From Salinibacterium sp. (GTDB lineage Bacteria > Actinomycetota > Actinomycetes > Actinomycetales > Microbacteriaceae), in the NCBI GenBank assembly GCA_004297555.1, contig SCSV01000104.1, forward strand, positions 1 to 18,148: a stretch of DNA of 18,148 bases. The letters are read 5' to 3'. The notes below the pieces were generated by a model. That model did not search any database and was not told the origin of the DNA. It was given only the letters and a program-made list of their open reading frames with translations. The position numbers and the translations under genes are program-made. Each line of letters opens with the position of its first letter. Positions within the stretch are counted from its first letter, which is position 1. Positions 1 to 6,406 of the stretch are shown in pieces.

Positions 1-1
1 C

Positions 2-295
2 GACGAAACCATGGAAGCCGCGATCGAGCGCCGCGCGCGCGACGAACTGGGCATCTCGGTCGAGGCGATCGAGCTCGTGCTTCCCGACTTTCGCTACCGA
101 GCAGTGGACGCGTCCGGAATCGTCGAGAACGAGATCTGCCCAGTGTTCAGAGCGGTGACAAAGGATACTGTCATCGCGAACCCTGCGGAGGTCGCTGAGT
201 TCGAGTGGGTCGACCCGCAAGCGCTAACAGTCGCCGTCACGGCGGCCCCGTTCGCGTTCAGCCCCTGGTTGGGACTTCAGCTCGAGCAGCTCTAA
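2..295 (+). CDS. idi: Isopentenyl-diphosphate delta-isomerase type I (3' part)
   Basis: Nudix-fold enzyme that interconverts isopentenyl and dimethylallyl diphosphate in isoprenoid synthesis, in the cytosol. The frame is open from base 2, so the ATG at 11 is internal. Only the C-terminal ~97 residues are present. They show the Nudix-box remnant (AIERRARDELG), the LPDFRYRA segment, and GIVENEICPVF, whose two glutamates match the metal/catalytic Glu pair of E. coli Idi. The ending AFSPWLGLQLEQL matches the family C-terminus (AFSPW in E. coli). The N-terminal half with the active-site Cys (CCGHP region) lies outside the window. The gene converges on dcd and their stop codons overlap by four bases. 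The family assignment is secure. The upstream context is unknown. Confidence 0.92.
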   Translation, partial: DETMEAAIERRARDELGISVEAIELVLPDFRYRAVDASGIVENEICPVFRAVTKDTVIANPAEVAEFEWVDPQALTVAVTAAPFAFSPWLGLQLEQL

Positions 296-897
296 CTGCC
301 AACCTTGCCGGCGTCGGAGGTGCGCACGTCGGTGCGGTGAAAGTTCTTGAAGCTGCGGGATGCCGTCGGCCCGCGCTGCCCCTGATACCGCGAGCCGTAC
401 TCGCCCGAGCCGTAGGGCGCCTCGACTGCCGAGCTGGTGCGGATGAAGCACAGTTGCCCGATTTTCATGCCCGGCCACAGCTTGATCGGCAGGGTGGCGA
501 CGTTGCTGAGCTCGAGCGTCACGTGCCCAGAGAAGCCGGGGTCGACGAATCCGGCGGTCGAATGGGTGAGCAGACCGAGCCGCCCAAGGGAGCTCTTGCC
601 CTCCAACCGCGCGGCCACATCATCGGGCAGGGTCACGAGTTCGAAGGTCGATCCGAGTACGAATTCGCCCGGGTGCAGGATGAACGGGGTGTCTGCGTCA
701 ACCTCGACGAGACGCGTCAGGTCAGGCTGATCTTCGGCCGGATCGATGAACGGATACTTGTGGTTGTCGAAGAGCCTGAAGAACCGGTCGAGCCGCACGT
801 CGATGCTCGACGGCTGGATCATCTCGAGTTCGAGCGGGTCAAGTCCGATGCGGCCTGCAGTGAGCTCGGCACGGATGTCGCGGTCAGAAAGCAGCAT
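292..897 (-). CDS. dcd: dCTP deaminase, probably bifunctional (dUMP-forming)
   Basis: 201-residue cytosolic enzyme of pyrimidine deoxynucleotide metabolism. It deaminates dCTP. Actinobacterial and archaeal members of this type also hydrolyse the dUTP to dUMP for thymidylate synthesis. The sequence closely resembles M. tuberculosis Dcd as I recall it: MLLSDRDIRAEL start, QPSSIDVRLD, LEGKSSLGRLGLL (Ser102, Arg106), GFSGHVTLELSN with catalytic Glu129, and PGMKIGQLC. The C-terminal lid carries YQGQRGPTASRS. The tail after NFHRTD (about 12 residues) is longer than in M. tuberculosis. A TAGACT hexamer ends six bases before the ATG, which suggests a leaderless transcript. The bifunctional activity is inferred from family resemblance, not shown here. 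Confidence 0.95.
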   Translation of the reverse strand: MLLSDRDIRAELTAGRIGLDPLELEMIQPSSIDVRLDRFFRLFDNHKYPFIDPAEDQPDLTRLVEVDADTPFILHPGEFVLGSTFELVTLPDDVAARLEGKSSLGRLGLLTHSTAGFVDPGFSGHVTLELSNVATLPIKLWPGMKIGQLCFIRTSSAVEAPYGSGEYGSRYQGQRGPTASRSFKNFHRTDVRTSDAGKVGS

Positions 898-903
898 GGC
901 GAC

Positions 904-909
904 AGTCTA
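904..909 (-). promoter_or_regulatory. Candidate -10 element of dcd
   Basis: TAGACT on the minus strand, with exactly six bases between it and the dcd ATG. With the usual -10 to start distance, transcription would begin at the A of the ATG, so the mRNA would be leaderless. No clear Shine-Dalgarno sequence is seen upstream of this ATG, which fits. No convincing -35 was found. Confidence 0.45.
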
Positions 910-976
910 TTGAGCGGATGACCGCGCCTTCGTCACCGCCGGTAAACGTCACCTCCCGCCCTCGCAGTGCGCCCTC

Positions 977-982
977 TAGAAT
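977..982 (+). promoter_or_regulatory. Candidate -10 element of the tRNA-Gly gene
   Basis: TAGAAT, five of six matches to TATAAT, ends 26 bases before the first base of the mature tRNA. That leaves a short 5' leader for RNase P. No good TTGACA-like -35 stands at 16-18 bases upstream. Confidence 0.45.
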
Positions 983-1008
983 GACCGAAGTGCCGCGGAT
1001 GCGGCCGC

Positions 1009-1082
1009 GCGAGTGTAGTTCAATGGCAGAACTCCAGCTTCCCAAGCTGGTAGCGCGGGTTCGATTCCCGTCACTCGCTCCA
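1009..1082 (+). tRNA. glyT: tRNA-Gly (anticodon CCC)
   Basis: A full cloverleaf can be drawn. The 7-bp acceptor stem is GCGAGTG (1009-1015) with CACTCGC (1072-1078). The D stem is GTTC/GAAC. The anticodon stem is CCAGC/GCTGG around the loop TTCCCAA, with anticodon CCC at 1041-1043 (decodes GGG). The T stem is GCGGG/CCCGT around TTCGATT. Discriminator T is at 1079 and an encoded CCA at 1080-1082. It stands alone between divergent dcd and the hydrolase gene. The gene symbol is only a conventional label; the anticodon is the firm part. Confidence 0.95.
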
Positions 1083-1111
1083 ATCGTCTGTGCATCCGGG
1101 CGCAGGCCTCG

Positions 1112-1117
1112 TATTGT
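1112..1117 (+). promoter_or_regulatory. Candidate -10 element before the 1124 leader ORF
   Basis: TATTGT, followed by six bases and then ATG at 1124. This is the same spacing as before dcd and the CopD-CtaG gene. It would drive a transcript whose first codon is the ATG of the short ORF overlapping the dienelactone hydrolase start. Confidence 0.4.
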
Positions 1118-1123
1118 CAGAAC

Positions 1124-1168
1124 ATGAACATCGGCGTTTTTCGCCAGTGCGAGGCGGGTCACCGGTGA
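1124..1168 (+). CDS. Possible leaderless 14-codon leader ORF
   Basis: ATG at 1124 opens a 14-residue frame (MNIGVFRQCEAGHR) ending in TGA at 1166-1168. The stop overlaps the GTG start of the hydrolase (1165) as GTGA, in a different frame. A TATTGT hexamer six bases before the ATG fits a leaderless transcript. Ribosomes ending this ORF could re-initiate on the hydrolase, which also has GAGGCGGG about 7-14 bases upstream of its GTG. I recognise no family and the ORF is short enough to be chance. It is annotated because promoter spacing and stop/start coupling agree. Confidence 0.3.
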   Translation: MNIGVFRQCEAGHR

Positions 1169-1812
1169 CCGAACTCATCCCGGTCCCCTCGCCCGGCGCG
1201 CCTGTGTTCTACGGCGAACCGGGTAATCCGGTCGTCGTCGTTCTGCACGACTGGTACGGCCGGCTGCCCGGGGTCGAGGCCATCGCCCAAGCGCTCGCAA
1301 GTCAGGGCTTCCGCGTCGCGGTGCCCGACCTCTACGACGGGGTGTGCACGACCGATGCCGCCACCGCCGAATCCCTCATGAAGCAGCTCGACGTGGGCAC
1401 GGCCCTCGCACTCGTCGACGATGCGATTGTGATCGCGCAGGAAACCGGGGTGGAGCGCGTCGGCCTGATGGGATTCTCCGTCGGCGGCTGGCTCGCCCTC
1501 CTGCACGCGCAAGCAGGCGCCGCGGATGCTGTCGTCGCCTACTACGCGAGCCTCGGCGAGCAAGACCACGGCATCATCCCCTGCCCGGTGCTGTTGCACT
1601 GGGCCGAGCGCGACGAATGGGCAGAGGGCGAAGAACCCGAGTCGTTCGTCGGCCGCCTCAAAGACCATGGCACCCCGGTCACCGAACACACCTACCTCGC
1701 CACCGCGCACTCGTTCGCGAACGCGAGTGTGCCCGGCAAGCTCAACGCGACCGCCGCCGCCCTCGCGTTCGCCCGCACCGCCGTGTTCCTGGAACAACAC
1801 CTGATCGACTGA
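1165..1812 (+). CDS. Dienelactone hydrolase family protein (serine type)
   Basis: 215-residue alpha/beta hydrolase of the dienelactone hydrolase family, cytosolic, with no signal peptide. Visible parts are PVVVVLHDWYG (strand beta3 and oxyanion region), VAVPDLYDGV, the nucleophile elbow GFSVGG with Ser105, the acid WAERDEW with Asp150, and the base in TYLATAHSFAN with His182. Classical dienelactone hydrolases use Cys in this elbow, so an ester substrate other than dienelactone is likely; it cannot be named. The GTG at 1165 is chosen because homology begins there and AGG at 1152-1154 gives Shine-Dalgarno spacing. A GTG at 1090 in the same frame would add 25 residues overlapping the upstream -10 element and is less likely. 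It converges on the helicase gene 30 bases away. Confidence 0.85.
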   Translation: MTELIPVPSPGAPVFYGEPGNPVVVVLHDWYGRLPGVEAIAQALASQGFRVAVPDLYDGVCTTDAATAESLMKQLDVGTALALVDDAIVIAQETGVERVGLMGFSVGGWLALLHAQAGAADAVVAYYASLGEQDHGIIPCPVLLHWAERDEWAEGEEPESFVGRLKDHGTPVTEHTYLATAHSFANASVPGKLNATAAALAFARTAVFLEQHLID

Positions 1813-1842
1813 CCCCAGTTGGAGCGGGGCGGATGCCCGTTC

Positions 1843-3144
1843 CTAGGCCTCGATCGCCGGGATCGCCGTCACCCGGCTCATGAACCGCACCACGTTCTCG
1901 TCGACGATGATGTCGCTCGGCCGCAGCGGCCGGGTCAGGTGCAAACCGTCGAGGTCGCTGATGCGACTGAGCGCCACGTAAGTCTGGCCGGGGGCGAAGG
2001 ATCGCTGCCCGAGGTCGACGATCGCGCGATCGTAGGTCTTGCCCTGCGACTTGTGGATCGTCACCGCCCAGGCGAGCCGGAGCGGAAACTGCGTGAACTC
2101 CGCCACAACATCCCGGCGCAGTGCTTTCGTGAGCGGGGAATAGCTGTACTTGAACTTCTCCCAGACGGTCGGCCGCACTTCGTGGCGTTCGCCATCGAGC
2201 TCGACGTGCACGGTCGTGGCGATCTTGACCACGGTGCCGACGCTGCCGTTCACCCAGCGCTGACCCGCGTCGTTGCCGGTGTCGTTTCGCAGGAACATCA
2301 CTCGGGCGCCGACCTTGAGTTCGAGGTTCTCGTCGGCGGGATAGGCCCGGCCGCCGAACTCCCCGTTGATCTCGGCCCGGGCGGTGAGAACTCTGCCGGG
2401 CAGGCGCCCGAGCTCAGTGGAGTTAATTCGCGTGACCGTGCTGTTGGTGGTCGCCAGGGTGATCGCGCCATCGCTCGGAGCAGGTCGCGCACCCACCTCG
2501 TTGAGGCGCTCGGCAATCTCGGCGGTGACTTGTCCATGCCTCACGGCAGTGAGCATCCGTTTGAAGTCGTCTTCGTGCTGGCGGTGGATCGTGTTGAGTT
2601 CGTAGATCGTGAGGTCGGTTTCGTTCCAGACTCTGGCGTCGAAGAACCACATCGATCGGTAGTGGTCTTCGAAATAGGCGCGTTCATCGCCCTCGCCGGG
2701 CACCGGCGCGAGTTGGTAGGGATCGCCGAACAGCACAAGCTGCACGCCGCCGAATGCCTCGTCGCGCCGGTTGCGGGCTTGGCGCAGCGAGCGGTCGATC
2801 GCGTCCAGGAGGTCGGCGTTGACCATCGAGACCTCGTCGATCACCAGAGTGTCGATGGTCGAGAGCAGCTTGATCAGCTCGCGGCTCTGGTCGATTTCGG
2901 CATCGGCGATCACTCCGATCGGCAGCTGGAAGAGCGAGTGGATAGTTTGACCGCCCACGTTGAGAGCGGCCACACCAGTGGGGGCCGAGATGACGAGCTG
3001 TTTCGAAGTCTGCTCCGCTAGGTGGTTCAGTAACGTCGACTTGCCTGTGCCGGCCCGCCCGGTAACGAAGATGTTGTCGCTCGTCGTCTCGATGCGCTCG
3101 AAGACCGCGCGCTGTTCGGGCGAGAGGGTCGGGCCGGTCATCAT
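1843..3144 (-). CDS. PIF1/RecD-like DNA helicase (AAA family)
   Basis: 433-residue superfamily 1B helicase. Motifs in order: Q-like LSPEQRAVFE (7-16), Walker A GRAGTGKST (29-37), Ia APTGVAA (54-60), Walker B LVIDEVSMV (100-108), motif III GDPYQLAP (140-147), and a C-terminal UvrD_C_2-like part with AVTIHKSQGKTYDRAIVDLG (motif V) and YVALSRISDLDGL (motif VI). PIF1-type enzymes unwind DNA 5' to 3', often at G-quadruplexes, R-loops or DNA ends. The in vivo role of this stand-alone bacterial form is unknown. Its ATG overlaps the TGA of the upstream CopD-CtaG gene as ATGA (3141-3144), so it is translationally coupled. A second Met codon follows at once, so the start could be three bases later. No extra N- or C-terminal domain is seen. 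Confidence 0.9.
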   Translation of the reverse strand: MMTGPTLSPEQRAVFERIETTSDNIFVTGRAGTGKSTLLNHLAEQTSKQLVISAPTGVAALNVGGQTIHSLFQLPIGVIADAEIDQSRELIKLLSTIDTLVIDEVSMVNADLLDAIDRSLRQARNRRDEAFGGVQLVLFGDPYQLAPVPGEGDERAYFEDHYRSMWFFDARVWNETDLTIYELNTIHRQHEDDFKRMLTAVRHGQVTAEIAERLNEVGARPAPSDGAITLATTNSTVTRINSTELGRLPGRVLTARAEINGEFGGRAYPADENLELKVGARVMFLRNDTGNDAGQRWVNGSVGTVVKIATTVHVELDGERHEVRPTVWEKFKYSYSPLTKALRRDVVAEFTQFPLRLAWAVTIHKSQGKTYDRAIVDLGQRSFAPGQTYVALSRISDLDGLHLTRPLRPSDIIVDENVVRFMSRVTAIPAIEA

Positions 3145-5108
3145 GGCCTCGCCGCGCGTTTGGCGAGCATCGCGTTGTAGGCCTCGAGCTCGGCATCCCC
3201 GTCGCGGTCCGCTTGCCGGTCGATTCGCTTCGACTCACGGTCGTCACTTCGCGACCACATGATCGCCACGACGACTGCGAGCACAACCGTCGGTATCTCG
3301 CCCACACCCCAGGCGATCGCACCACCCGCCTGCTGGTCCGCGATAGCGGTGCCGCTCGGCCACCCCATCGCCCCGTACCAATCGGAGAGCAGCAGGCCCG
3401 TGCCGCTCATGAGCGCGAGGCCGAAGAAAGCGTGGAACGTCATCGTCGCGAGCAGAACAATCAGCCGGATCGGGTAGGGCGAGCGCCGCGGCGACGGGTC
3501 GACGCCAATAAGAGCCTGCACGAACAAGTAGCCGGCGATGAGGAAATGCACGATCATCCACTCGTGGCCGACGTGGTCGGTCGTCGCCCAACTGAACACG
3601 GGCGAGTAGTAAAAGATCCAGAGGGAGCCGACGAAAATCGCGGCGACCACGAGCGGGTTGGCGAGTACCGCGAAGGGGCGCGAATGAACGGCAACGAGAA
3701 GCCACTCGCGTGGTCCCCGGCTGCCATCGAAGCGCGTATCGAGGGCGCGCAGCGCGAGCGTGATCGGTGCGCCCGGCACGAGCAGCACCGGCACGGCCAT
3801 GCCCAACGTCATATGCGCGGCCATGTGCGCGGAGAACAGGTACTTCTCGTAAGCGTTCACGCCGCCATTGGTGATGAGGAAGAGCACGAGCATCCCGCTG
3901 ATCCACAACACAGTGCGATGCACCGGCCAAGAATCGCCGCGCTTGCGCAGCCGCAGCACTCCGGCGACGTAGAAGAAAACGCCGAAGCCGCATACCAGAA
4001 TCCAGATCAGGTCGAAATTCCACAACGTGACGAGGTGCTCGAAGTTCAGCGGCGGCGGCAGTGGTGCCCCGGTGAGAAGTTCCGCGGGACTCGGGTTGGC
4101 GAGCTCGGATGCCGAGACTTCGCGCACTGGCGTCGCTGTCTTCGCCAGCGCGACGGCAACACCGGAGGCGAGACCCATGAACACGAGTTCCACGCCGAGA
4201 AGCCCCCAGAAGTAGCGACGCGCACCGGCTGCGGCCTCCATGCGCGCGATCACGAATCGTCGCTGGATGGCACCGAAGATGCCGAGGGCGATCAGCGCGG
4301 CAACCTTGACGATCACCAGAATTCCGTAGGGCGTGAGAAGGTTGCCGAAAGAGTCGACGCGGATTTGAGCGCTCACATAACCGGACACCGCCACGACCAC
4401 GAAGCAGACGAGCGCGATCGTCGAGAATCGGCGCAGTACGACTGTGAGCCGGCCTTTGTCGAGGAGCGGGCGGATGACCGCGAGCGCAACGAGTCCGCCG
4501 AGCCAGATGGTTGCGAAGAGCACATGCAAGAAGATCGCGCTCGTCGCGGCATCGTGCTGCGCGGTGCCGCCACGATGGCCTTGCAGGGCCAGCGGCACGA
4601 GGGCATCCACAGCGAGAACGACCACAAACGCTAGAGCGGTCAGGTTTCGCACCGCGATGAGCAGCACCGTCACGATCGCGGCGATCACCACGAGATTCAG
4701 CCAGGCCTTGCCAAGAGCGGTATCGGTGAAGAATCCGAAGAGGGTTGACCCGAAGGCATTGTCGAAACGAAGTGGCTCGCTGTAGACCGAGAGGAAGGTG
4801 AAGAACCCGGTGATCGCGCCCGCTACCGTCCACAGTGCGGCCGCGCCCGCGGCAAAATCGACCGAACGATCGAATTCCGGCTTCGCCGGGTTCAGCGCGA
4901 AACACAGCAGCACGAGGGTGCCGATCACGGCCGCGGCGGCGAGATTGGTTAGGAGCTGCGAAGCGGGCAGCCCGTAGCGCACAACAGGCCCCGGGTCGAG
5001 CAAGAGCGGGGCGTCGGCCCCGCCGCCGAACGCAAGGCCGGCAATAAGGGAGATCGCGGCGACCAGCAACAGAAGTGCCGGTCCCGCAATCAACGCGACG
5101 CGAGGCAT
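3141..5108 (-). CDS. CopD-CtaG fusion membrane protein (copper handling / cytochrome oxidase assembly)
   Basis: 655-residue polytopic membrane protein with about 14-16 hydrophobic segments. The N-terminal half matches CopD-like copper-resistance proteins, with HVLFATIWLGGLVAL near 195-210 and a following helix bundle to about 325. The C-terminal half (about 353-615) matches the caa3-type assembly family CtaG_Caa3, with conserved histidines in FSAHMAAHMTLG (His428, His432), DHVGHEWMIVHF (His512, 515, 521) and MTFHAFFG (His559). CtaG proteins help load copper into cytochrome c oxidase, so a membrane copper role is likely. The tail (620-655) is charged and cytosolic. A TAAGCT hexamer six bases before the ATG suggests a leaderless transcript starting just after the hup terminator hairpin. 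The gene is coupled to the downstream helicase. Confidence 0.9.
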   Translation of the reverse strand: MPRVALIAGPALLLLVAAISLIAGLAFGGGADAPLLLDPGPVVRYGLPASQLLTNLAAAAVIGTLVLLCFALNPAKPEFDRSVDFAAGAAALWTVAGAITGFFTFLSVYSEPLRFDNAFGSTLFGFFTDTALGKAWLNLVVIAAIVTVLLIAVRNLTALAFVVVLAVDALVPLALQGHRGGTAQHDAATSAIFLHVLFATIWLGGLVALAVIRPLLDKGRLTVVLRRFSTIALVCFVVVAVSGYVSAQIRVDSFGNLLTPYGILVIVKVAALIALGIFGAIQRRFVIARMEAAAGARRYFWGLLGVELVFMGLASGVAVALAKTATPVREVSASELANPSPAELLTGAPLPPPLNFEHLVTLWNFDLIWILVCGFGVFFYVAGVLRLRKRGDSWPVHRTVLWISGMLVLFLITNGGVNAYEKYLFSAHMAAHMTLGMAVPVLLVPGAPITLALRALDTRFDGSRGPREWLLVAVHSRPFAVLANPLVVAAIFVGSLWIFYYSPVFSWATTDHVGHEWMIVHFLIAGYLFVQALIGVDPSPRRSPYPIRLIVLLATMTFHAFFGLALMSGTGLLLSDWYGAMGWPSGTAIADQQAGGAIAWGVGEIPTVVLAVVVAIMWSRSDDRESKRIDRQADRDGDAELEAYNAMLAKRAARP

Positions 5109-5114
5109 CCAGTC

Positions 5115-5120
5115 AGCTTA
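5115..5120 (-). promoter_or_regulatory. Candidate -10 element of the CopD-CtaG gene
   Basis: TAAGCT on the minus strand, six bases before the ATG at 5108, fits a leaderless start. The -35 position would fall inside the hairpin at 5128-5158, so the promoter and the hup terminator are interleaved. No TTGACA-like sequence is present. Confidence 0.4.
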
Positions 5121-5127
5121 AGCGACG

Positions 5128-5158
5128 AAGGGCGGTGACCTTTTCGGTCACCGCCCTT
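5128..5158 (-). terminator. Perfect 13-bp hairpin, terminator of hup
   Basis: AAGGGCGGTGACC (5128-5140), a five-base loop TTTTC, and its exact reverse complement (5146-5158). The hairpin begins 18 bases after the hup stop codon. No T-tract follows on the minus strand, as is common for actinobacterial hairpin terminators. It stands just upstream of the CopD-CtaG promoter. Confidence 0.75.
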
Positions 5159-5176
5159 GCAAGTCTCTCTAGAGCG

Positions 5177-5467
5177 TTAGCCCTTGGCCGCGGCCTTGAG
5201 CTTGCTACCGGCCGTCACCTTGACGCCGTTGCTGGCTGCGATGTTGATGCTCTCGCCGGTCTGCGGGTTGCGACCGGTGCGCGCTGCGCGGCTGGTGCGC
5301 TCAACAGCGAGCCAACCCGGGATCGACACCTTGGTGCCCTCGCCGACCGAGGTAGCCAGCACGCTGAAGATTGCGTCGACGACGCGGCTGACGTCAGCCT
5401 GGCTCTGGCCAGACTCAGCGGCAACTGCCGCGACGAACTCGGTACGGTTTAATGACTTGTCAGCCAT
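5177..5467 (-). CDS. hup: DNA-binding protein HU family
   Basis: 96-residue histone-like protein that binds and bends DNA in the nucleoid as a dimer. The sequence shows the family pattern: a helical N-terminus MADKSLNRTEFVAAVAAESGQSQADVSRVVDAIF, the beta-arm region with IPGWLAVERTSRAARTGRNPQTGESINIAAS (the RNPQTGE signature), and a VTAGSKLKAAAKG ending. It is the short form and lacks the long lysine/alanine-rich tail of mycobacterial HupB. A perfect AGGAGG sits seven bases before the ATG. It has a strong hairpin terminator. The 81-base gap to rpsN holds a terminator and a GATAAT hexamer, so it is probably transcribed on its own. Confidence 0.96.
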   Translation of the reverse strand: MADKSLNRTEFVAAVAAESGQSQADVSRVVDAIFSVLATSVGEGTKVSIPGWLAVERTSRAARTGRNPQTGESINIAASNGVKVTAGSKLKAAAKG

Positions 5468-5474
5468 GTAATGT

Positions 5475-5480
5475 CCTCCT
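5475..5480 (-). promoter_or_regulatory. Consensus ribosome binding site of hup
   Basis: AGGAGG on the minus strand with seven bases to the ATG. It stands out because many genes in this window have no visible Shine-Dalgarno sequence. It fits a highly expressed protein. Confidence 0.85.
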
Positions 5481-5492
5481 CGGACCTATGCA

Positions 5493-5498
5493 ATTATC
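5493..5498 (-). promoter_or_regulatory. Candidate -10 element of hup
   Basis: GATAAT on the minus strand, five of six matches to TATAAT, 25 bases before the hup ATG and downstream of the rpsN terminator. No good -35 was found at 16-18 bases. Confidence 0.4.
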
Positions 5499-5516
5499 GG
5501 TCGTGCTTGTGAAATC

Positions 5517-5535
5517 CCGGGGCGTCAGGCCCCGG
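5517..5535 (-). terminator. GC-rich hairpin after rpsN
   Basis: CCGGGGC (5517-5523), loop GTCAG, and GCCCCGG (5529-5535) form a perfect 7-bp GC stem 13 bases after the rpsN stop codon. The minus strand then reads GATTTC, a weak T-run. Likely terminator of the rpmB-rpmG-rpsN unit and boundary to hup. Confidence 0.6.
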
Positions 5536-5548
5536 AAACGGTTGGAAT

Positions 5549-5854
5549 CTACCAGCTTGACTTGGTAATTCCGGGCAATTCACCGCGGTGCGCCATATCG
5601 CGGAAGCGCACACGGGAGATGCCGAACTGGCTGAGGATACCGCGCGGGCGGCCGTCGATCGCGTCACGTCCACGCACGCGAACAGGCGAGGCGTTGCGCG
5701 GCAGCTTCTGCAGGCCGAGGCGCGCAGCCTCGCGGGTCTCGTCGGTGCCGTTCGGGTCGACGAGAGCCTTCTTGAGTTCCAGGCGCTTGGCCGCGTAGCG
5801 GGCCACGATCACCTTGCGCTGCTCGTTACGGGCAATCTTGCTCTTCTTGGCCAT
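5549..5854 (-). CDS. rpsN: 30S ribosomal protein S14, zinc-independent form
   Basis: 101-residue ribosomal protein of the small-subunit head. It starts MAKKSKIARNEQRK and ends with the S14 signature RGRDAIDGRPRGILSQFGISRVRFRDMAHRGELPGITKSSW. It contains no cysteine at all, so it is the long C-minus form and not the ~61-residue zinc-ribbon form usual in the spc operon of actinobacteria. The ATG at 5854 was chosen over an in-frame upstream extension to 6046, because the extension reads through rpmG in another frame and homology begins at MAKKSK. It follows rpmG after two bases. A hairpin terminator follows. An rpsR C-minus paralogue, often the next gene in mycobacteria, is absent here. Confidence 0.97.
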   Translation of the reverse strand: MAKKSKIARNEQRKVIVARYAAKRLELKKALVDPNGTDETREAARLGLQKLPRNASPVRVRGRDAIDGRPRGILSQFGISRVRFRDMAHRGELPGITKSSW

Positions 5855-5856
5855 GG

Positions 5857-6024
5857 TTAGCGCTCCTCGCGGAATTCGACGTGCTGGCGTACGACCGGGT
5901 CGTACTTCTTCAGCACCAGTCGGTCTGGGTTGTTGCGACGGTTCTTGCGCGTCACGTAGGTGTAGCCCGTTCCAGCGGTCGAACGGAGCTTGATGATCGG
6001 TCGGATGTCTTGTGCCTTGGCCAT
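5857..6024 (-). CDS. rpmG: 50S ribosomal protein L33, zinc-independent form
   Basis: 55-residue large-subunit protein: MAKAQDIRPIIKLRSTAG start, then GYTYVTRKNRRNNPDRL and LKKYDPVVRQHVEFREER. It has no cysteine, so the two CxxC pairs of the zinc-binding L33 form are missing. Its ATG shares one base with the rpmB TGA (TGATG), giving tight coupling. In mycobacteria the orthologous rpmB2-rpmG1-rpsN2 genes are repressed by Zur and made when zinc is scarce. Here the operon lies directly downstream of zur and the znu genes. Confidence 0.96.
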   Translation of the reverse strand: MAKAQDIRPIIKLRSTAGTGYTYVTRKNRRNNPDRLVLKKYDPVVRQHVEFREER

Positions 6025-6260
6025 CAGATCTTCTCCCCACGGGCAAGGAGATCCTTGACCACCGATTCGATGCCGCGGGCGTCGATCACCTTGATGCCCT
6101 TGGCGGAAAGCTGAAGCGTGACCTTACGGCGCAGAGACGGCACGTAGTAGGTCTTCTTCTGGATGTTCGGGTCGAAACGACGCTTGGTGCGTCGGTGCGA
6201 GTGCGAGATGTTGTGCCCGAAGCCGGGAACGGCGCCGGTCACCTGGCAGGTTGCTGCCAT
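6024..6260 (-). CDS. rpmB: 50S ribosomal protein L28, zinc-independent form
   Basis: 78-residue large-subunit protein. It shows MAATCQVTGAVPGFGHNISHSHRRTKRRFDPNIQ, the L28 signature. Only one Cys (Cys5) remains; the partner cysteines of the zinc-ribbon form (CxxC near the N-terminus and a second pair) are missing. It is the first gene of rpmB-rpmG-rpsN. AGGAG lies about eight bases before the ATG. The 146-base gap up to zur holds the promoter region. I see no strong -10/-35 pair there and only a weak Zur-like site at 6286-6300. Confidence 0.96.
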   Translation of the reverse strand: MAATCQVTGAVPGFGHNISHSHRRTKRRFDPNIQKKTYYVPSLRRKVTLQLSAKGIKVIDARGIESVVKDLLARGEKI

Positions 6261-6285
6261 GGTTGTACTCCTGTTCTGGTTACCG

Positions 6286-6300
6286 TAGGAATCCTTTTCG
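6286..6300 (-). promoter_or_regulatory. Weak Zur-box-like sequence upstream of rpmB
   Basis: TAGGAATCCTTTTCG (plus-strand reading) matches about eight of the twelve fixed positions of the actinobacterial Zur pattern TGANAATNATTNTCA as I recall it. It lies 26 bases before the rpmB ATG. The outer halves are poor, so this could be chance. Confidence 0.2.
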
Positions 6301-6406
6301 GGATGCCCTACCCAAGATCACTTGTCGGCACGCACGAAACACTTTCCGTAAGGATTGTGGATTGGGCGCACGTGAGCGGAAGATACCGCTCGATCAGCGT
6401 CCTACT

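Noticed and set aside
1813..1842. Bidirectional terminator between the hydrolase and helicase genes
   Set aside because: Only short imperfect GC repeats are present; no stable stem with a loop of usual size was found.
1819..3021. A 400-codon open frame on the plus strand
   Set aside because: It is antisense to the helicase gene, whose motifs are all intact; high-GC DNA keeps such shadow frames open.
3213..4905. Long open frames on both strands inside the CopD-CtaG gene (473 and 553 codons)
   Set aside because: Translations are low-complexity Arg/His/Glu-rich with no motif, while the 655-residue frame is a clear membrane protein.
5549..6046. N-terminally extended S14
   Set aside because: The extra 64 residues read through rpmG in another frame; S14 homology begins at the ATG at 5854.
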